Shown here in pieces: positions 5,095 through 8,084 of a DNA stretch of 8,084 bases. Each line of letters opens with the position of its first letter. The stretch's first letter is position 1. The DNA comes from Archaeoglobaceae archaeon (lineage in GTDB: Archaea; Halobacteriota; Archaeoglobi; Archaeoglobales; Archaeoglobaceae). The position numbers and the translations under genes were made by a program. The notes under the pieces were generated by a model, which searched no databases, was not told where the DNA came from, and saw nothing but the letters and a program-made list of their open reading frames with translations. The stretch lies in the NCBI GenBank assembly GCA_025058955.1, contig JANXDV010000050.1, forward strand, positions 1-8,084, in the 5' to 3' direction.

Positions 5095-6594
5095 ATGAGA
5101 ACTGTAAAGATCTTCGACACAACCTTGCGAGATGGAGAGCAAATGCCAGGAGTCTCTCTTCCACCAGTATATAAAGTTCAGATCGCTAAAGCTCTCGATA
5201 GGCTTGGAGTTGACGTAATCGAAGCCGGTTTCCCTGCGATCTCAAAAGGGGAATTTGAAGCGGTTAAGGAGATCTCTTCTCTTGATCTAAGAGCTGAAAT
5301 CTGTGGACTTGCCAGGATCGTTAAAGAAGACATAGATTCCGCAATAAATGCGGGAGTAGATATCGTTCACGTTTTCACCCCTACCTCGAGAATACAGGTA
5401 GAGCATACACTAAAGCTGAGTAGGGATGAAATTGTAGAGAGATCGGTTGAATGCGTTGAATACGTTAAGTCCCAAGGACTTAAATGCATGTTCTCAGCAA
5501 TGGATGCAACAAGAACTGAGCTGGATTATCTCATAAGGATCTACAAAGCGGTTGAAGATGCAAAAGTGGACATAATCAATATCCCTGACACCGTTGGCGT
5601 TGCAACGCCCTTCAAATTCCACGAACTTGTGAAAAAGCTTAGAAGTGAGTTAAAGGTTTTAATAGATGTTCACTGTCACAACGATTTTGGCTTGGCTGTA
5701 GCGAACAGCTATTCAGCGGTTCTTGCTGGAGCGGATGAAGTCCAAGTGACGGTGAATGGAATAGGTGAAAGAGCAGGGAATGCGAGTCTTGAGCAAGTTG
5801 TGATGATCCTTCACTCAATTGAGGGAATAAAGACGAACATAAAAACGGAGTTGCTTTTTGATACTTCAAAGCTTGTTGAAAGGCTTACAGGCGTTAAAAT
5901 GCCACCTAATACACCGATCATTGGAGAAAATGCTTTCAGCCATGAGAGTGGAATTCATGCCCATGGGGTTATAAAGGAGTCTTCAACCTTTGAGCCAGGA
6001 GTGCTAAAGCCTGAAATGGTGGGGCATAGGAGAAGGATCGTGATCGGAAAGCATGCGGGTAGATTTCAGATAAAGAAAATGCTCGAGGATGCGGGTTATT
6101 TAGTTGATGAGAGTTCACTCAACAAGATCTTTGAGAAGGTTAAAGAACTGGGAGACAAGGGAAAGAAAGTCACAGATCGAGACCTATTCACGATCACCGA
6201 GATCGTGCTTGGAGAACTAAAGAAAGAGGAGAAAGTTGTCTCTGTTGACGAGATTACAGTTATAACGGGAAACAAGATCACACCTACCGCAGTGATAAAT
6301 GCAGAGGTGTTTGGAGAGAAAAAGGTAGCTTCAGCAATAGGTGTTGGTCCAGTGGATGCTTCATTGAAGGCTGTGACGCAGTTGGTTGGTGGAGGAGTGC
6401 ATATAAGAGAATTTAAGCTCGATGCGATCAGTGGAGGTAGCGATGCAATTGCAGAAGTCTATGTTACAGTTGAAGACGATAAGGGAAATGTCTTCACTTC
6501 GAGAGGTGCGGCACAGGATATAGTCATGGCCTCTTTCGACGCTGTGATCAATGCGGTTAATTATTTGCTGTTGATGAGGAGAAGAAAGTCATGA
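5095..6594 (+). CDS. leuA: 2-isopropylmalate synthase
   Basis: The 499-residue enzyme condenses acetyl-CoA with 2-oxoisovalerate, the first committed step of leucine synthesis. The N-terminal TIM barrel shows FDTTLRDGEQ (7-16) with metal ligand Asp13, IEAGFP (42-47), NIPDTVG (162-168), the HCHND metal motif (193-197) and NGIGERAGN (221-229). The linker contains AFSHESGIH (280-288) and VGHRRRIVIGKHAG (309-322). The C-terminal regulatory domain (about 385-499), which binds leucine in this family, includes GVGPVDASLKAV and DAISGGSDA. EAGFP and NIPDTVG favour LeuA over citramalate synthase, its main alternative. Met136 in FSAMDATR replaces the Glu common in FSxED. The same frame is open from ATG 4957, but that extension is A/T-rich, resembles no family N-terminus and spans the TATA box, so 5095 is the start. 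It overlaps dapF by four bases. Confidence 0.9.
   Translation: MRTVKIFDTTLRDGEQMPGVSLPPVYKVQIAKALDRLGVDVIEAGFPAISKGEFEAVKEISSLDLRAEICGLARIVKEDIDSAINAGVDIVHVFTPTSRIQVEHTLKLSRDEIVERSVECVEYVKSQGLKCMFSAMDATRTELDYLIRIYKAVEDAKVDIINIPDTVGVATPFKFHELVKKLRSELKVLIDVHCHNDFGLAVANSYSAVLAGADEVQVTVNGIGERAGNASLEQVVMILHSIEGIKTNIKTELLFDTSKLVERLTGVKMPPNTPIIGENAFSHESGIHAHGVIKESSTFEPGVLKPEMVGHRRRIVIGKHAGRFQIKKMLEDAGYLVDESSLNKIFEKVKELGDKGKKVTDRDLFTITEIVLGELKKEEKVVSVDEITVITGNKITPTAVINAEVFGEKKVASAIGVGPVDASLKAVTQLVGGGVHIREFKLDAISGGSDAIAEVYVTVEDDKGNVFTSRGAAQDIVMASFDAVINAVNYLLLMRRRKS
6576..6581 (+). promoter_or_regulatory. Ribosome binding site for dapF
   Basis: GAGGAG inside the last codons of leuA is 9 bases before ATG 6591. 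It supports coupled translation of the two overlapping genes. Confidence 0.6.
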
Positions 6595-7409
6595 AGTTCT
6601 CAAAGATGCATGGAAATGGAAATGACTTCGTGCTAATTGATGAATTCCATAGGATATTAGTTCCTGAAGAAAAGAAGCCAAAATTCTCTCGCTGGCTCTG
6701 CAACAGAAACTTCGCGGTTGGTGCAGACGGAGTAATCTTTGTTCAACCTTCAGAAATCGCTGACGTCAAGTTCAGATTTTTTAACCCAGATGGAAGTGAA
6801 GCAAAGATGTGCGGTAATGGAATAAGATGCTTTTCCCGTTATGTCGTTGAAGAAGGCTATACCGATAAGAAGCTGAAAGTTGAAACTCTTGCAGGTATAA
6901 AGAAGCTCGAAGTTAGCTTTGATGGAACTTGGTGGGTAAAAGTAGATATGGGAAAGCCTGAATTCGATAAAGAGAAAATTCCAGCTAAAAAAGAGGTTTG
7001 GGGAGAATTATTTGAGATTGAAAATAAAAAGTTCAAACTTTACGCTGTGAACACTGGCGTGCCTCATGTTGTTGTGTTTGTCGATGACTTCGATTTTGAT
7101 CTCGTGAGCGTTGGAAGGAAGATCAGATTCCTTAACGTTTTTCCTGAAGGAACAAACGTTAATTTTACAAAATTCGATGGCTCAAGATTTTATGTAAGAA
7201 CATACGAAAGGGGAGTTGAAAACGAAACCTTAAGCTGTGGCACGGGAAGTGTTGCGGTTGTTGCGGTTGCAAAGAAAATTGGAATTGCAGAAAAAGCAGA
7301 AGTTTTAACCAAAGGGGGAGTTTTAAAAATTGAAATTGGAGAAACCGCTTTCATGACGGGCTCAGCTACAAGGGTTTTCGATGCTGAGCTAATAGAATAT
7401 GAGATCTGA
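6591..7409 (+). CDS. dapF: Diaminopimelate epimerase
   Basis: The 272-residue enzyme interconverts LL- and meso-diaminopimelate, the penultimate step of lysine synthesis by the DAP route, without cofactor. Both catalytic cysteines are present in symmetrical half-domains: Cys74 in MCGNGIRC (73-80) and Cys216 in LSCGTGS (214-220). Substrate-binding segments include MHGNGNDFV (6-14), NTGVPH (154-159), EGTNVNF (186-192) and YERGVENET (205-213). Length matches the family. The start overlaps the leuA stop by ATGA and has its own Shine-Dalgarno, so the two are one operon. The presence of DapF argues that this organism makes lysine through diaminopimelate rather than aminoadipate. A T-rich tract follows the stop. 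Confidence 0.96.
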   Translation: MKFSKMHGNGNDFVLIDEFHRILVPEEKKPKFSRWLCNRNFAVGADGVIFVQPSEIADVKFRFFNPDGSEAKMCGNGIRCFSRYVVEEGYTDKKLKVETLAGIKKLEVSFDGTWWVKVDMGKPEFDKEKIPAKKEVWGELFEIENKKFKLYAVNTGVPHVVVFVDDFDFDLVSVGRKIRFLNVFPEGTNVNFTKFDGSRFYVRTYERGVENETLSCGTGSVAVVAVAKKIGIAEKAEVLTKGGVLKIEIGETAFMTGSATRVFDAELIEYEI

Positions 7410-7410
7410 A

Positions 7411-7423
7411 AATCTTTTTCTCT
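7411..7423 (+). terminator. T-rich terminator after dapF
   Basis: The sequence AATCTTTTTCTCT directly follows the dapF stop and has five consecutive T residues. There is no stem in front, which is normal for archaeal U-tract termination. Confidence 0.45.
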
Positions 7424-7457
7424 AAAAGCGGTTAAGATTCACGGAGATGAAAATATC

Positions 7458-7466
7458 GAATATAAA
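7458..7466 (+). promoter_or_regulatory. Upstream TATA-like box for the TIP49-like gene
   Basis: GAATATAAA is a good TATA match that runs into the first arm of the 7464-7485 inverted repeat. Use of this box would give a leader of about 65-70 bases containing the hairpin's right side and a third AAGCTTT copy. Confidence 0.35.
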
Positions 7467-7505
7467 AGCTTTCCATAAAGCTTTTTGAAGAAGTTTGCAA
7501 GCTTT
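7464..7505. repeat. AAGCTTT repeat cluster with perfect inverted repeat
   Basis: AAAAGCTTT-CCAT-AAAGCTTTT (7464-7485) is a perfect inverted repeat with 9-base arms. AAGCTTT occurs at 7466, 7478 and 7499, that is, at spacings of 12 and 21 bases. It sits between dapF and the TIP49-like ATPase, abutting a TATA-like box, so an operator is the most natural reading. A weak hairpin terminator is the alternative. Confidence 0.5.
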
Positions 7506-7526
7506 GCGTCAGTGTGGGGATAACTT

Positions 7527-7533
7527 CATATAG
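7527..7533 (+). promoter_or_regulatory. Proximal TATA-like box for the TIP49-like gene
   Basis: CATATAG lies about 25 bases before ATG 7555, the spacing for a leaderless start. No Shine-Dalgarno precedes this ATG (the sequence before it is CATCGATTTT). It is weaker in sequence than the box at 7458 but better placed. Confidence 0.35.
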
Positions 7534-7554
7534 CAATTCATTTCCATCGATTTT

Positions 7555-8084
7555 ATGATCCGAGAGCTCGGAAAATTTGAGAGGATAAGCGCACACTCTC
7601 ATATCCGTGGTCTCGGACTTGATGAAAATTTAAGAGCGAAAGATGTTGCGGATGGGCTTGTTGGGCAAAAGAAGGCAAGAGAAGCTGCTGGAGTAATTGT
7701 GAAGCTTATAAAATCTGGAAAAATGGCAGGTAGAGGGATTTTGCTTGCAGGTCCACCCGGAACGGGAAAAACTGCGATAGCGGTTGCTATAAGCAAGGAG
7801 CTCGGCAAAGATCTTCCATTCGTTCATGTTTCCGCGAGTGAATTTTACAGTGCGGAGATGAAGAAAACTGAAGCGCTGATCCAGAGCATGAGAAAGGCGA
7901 TTGGAGTTCGAATAAGGGAGCGAAGAATTGTTCTCGAGGGTGAAGTAGTTGGCTTAGACTACAACATGGTTCCAAATCCATACAATCCAACGCAAAAGAT
8001 CCCAGAGTCAGCAAGTCTAACGCTTGCAACTACTGATGAGAAAAGAAGCTTTAGTGTTGGTAGTAGAATTGCTCTACAGTTTTT
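7555..8084 (+). CDS. TIP49/RuvBL-like AAA+ ATPase (N-terminal part, cut by window edge)
   Basis: An open frame of 176 codons runs off the right edge. It begins MIRELGKFERISAHSHIRGLG; SAHSHIRGLGLDEN is the family N-terminus of eukaryotic RuvBL1/RuvBL2 and archaeal TIP49-like proteins. VGQKKAREAAGVIV (36-49) follows, then KMAGRGILLAGPPGTGKT (56-73) with Walker A at 66-73. The SASEFYSAEMKKTE stretch (93-106) and AIGVRIRERRIVLEGEVVG (115-133) lead into the OB-fold insertion (domain II) that separates Walker A from Walker B in this family. Walker B and the sensors would lie outside the window. Family members form hexameric rings with DNA-related or chaperone roles; the archaeal function is not well defined. 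ATG 7555 is the only start giving the full conserved N-terminus. Confidence 0.93.
   Translation, partial: MIRELGKFERISAHSHIRGLGLDENLRAKDVADGLVGQKKAREAAGVIVKLIKSGKMAGRGILLAGPPGTGKTAIAVAISKELGKDLPFVHVSASEFYSAEMKKTEALIQSMRKAIGVRIRERRIVLEGEVVGLDYNMVPNPYNPTQKIPESASLTLATTDEKRSFSVGSRIALQF

Noticed and set aside
7448..7489. Thirteen-codon frame (ATG AAA ATA ... TGA) spanning the AAGCTTT hairpin, as a leader peptide
   Set aside because: There is no properly spaced Shine-Dalgarno, no run of regulatory amino acids, and the hairpin explains the sequence better.
1..8084. CRISPR array, tRNA, rRNA, insertion sequence, toxin-antitoxin or defence island
   Set aside because: No regularly spaced repeats, cloverleaf, transposase or long terminal repeats were seen, and almost all bases are occupied by conserved metabolic genes. 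The lone methyltransferase fragment is not enough to claim a defence system.

Overview
This window looks like ordinary chromosome from a thermophilic euryarchaeon, most likely Archaeoglobales or a close relative. The archaeal signs are as follows. HisF, nicotinate phosphoribosyltransferase and stand-alone pyruvate carboxylase subunit A have archaeal-type sequences. The last gene is a TIP49/RuvBL-type ATPase, a family of archaea and eukaryotes. Several genes have TATA-like boxes 25-30 bases before the start codon and no Shine-Dalgarno, as in leaderless archaeal transcripts. Other starts carry Shine-Dalgarno sequences matching the archaeal 16S tail. Coding strands are purine-rich and base composition is roughly 40% G+C by eye. 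The order-level assignment is inference from memory of related proteins.

Layout. Bases 1-203 (minus) hold the N-terminal part of a DNA methyltransferase that runs off the left edge. It is divergent from a plus-strand group: HD-domain hydrolase (286-867), acylphosphatase (909-1178), hisF (1178-1996), a MazG-like pyrophosphohydrolase (1987-2271) and nicotinate phosphoribosyltransferase (2268-3422). The last four are joined by 1-, 10- and 4-base overlaps and form a clear operon. The biotin-carboxylase subunit of pyruvate carboxylase (3416-4912, minus) converges on it with a 7-base overlap of coding ends. A 182-base divergent control region (4913-5094) separates pycA from leuA (5095-6594) and dapF (6591-7409), which overlap by 4 bases. 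After a T-rich terminator and a 145-base intergenic stretch with an unusual AAGCTTT repeat/hairpin, the TIP49/RuvBL-like ATPase starts at 7555 and leaves the window on the right.

Function. The first operon joins histidine biosynthesis (HisF), salvage of nicotinate to NAD and a nucleotide pyrophosphohydrolase, all of which touch PRPP or nucleotide metabolism. The second block centres on pyruvate and acetyl-CoA use. PycA helps make oxaloacetate, which feeds aspartate and so diaminopimelate and lysine (DapF). LeuA opens leucine synthesis.

I do not see a new defence or mobile system. The most distinctive signals are sequence-level. GATC is about 2.5-fold over-represented, driven by a strong isoleucine codon-context effect, and CTAG appears to be absent. 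Possible operators lie in three intergenic regions. The MazG-like protein has a C-terminal four-cysteine motif and sits next to hisF.
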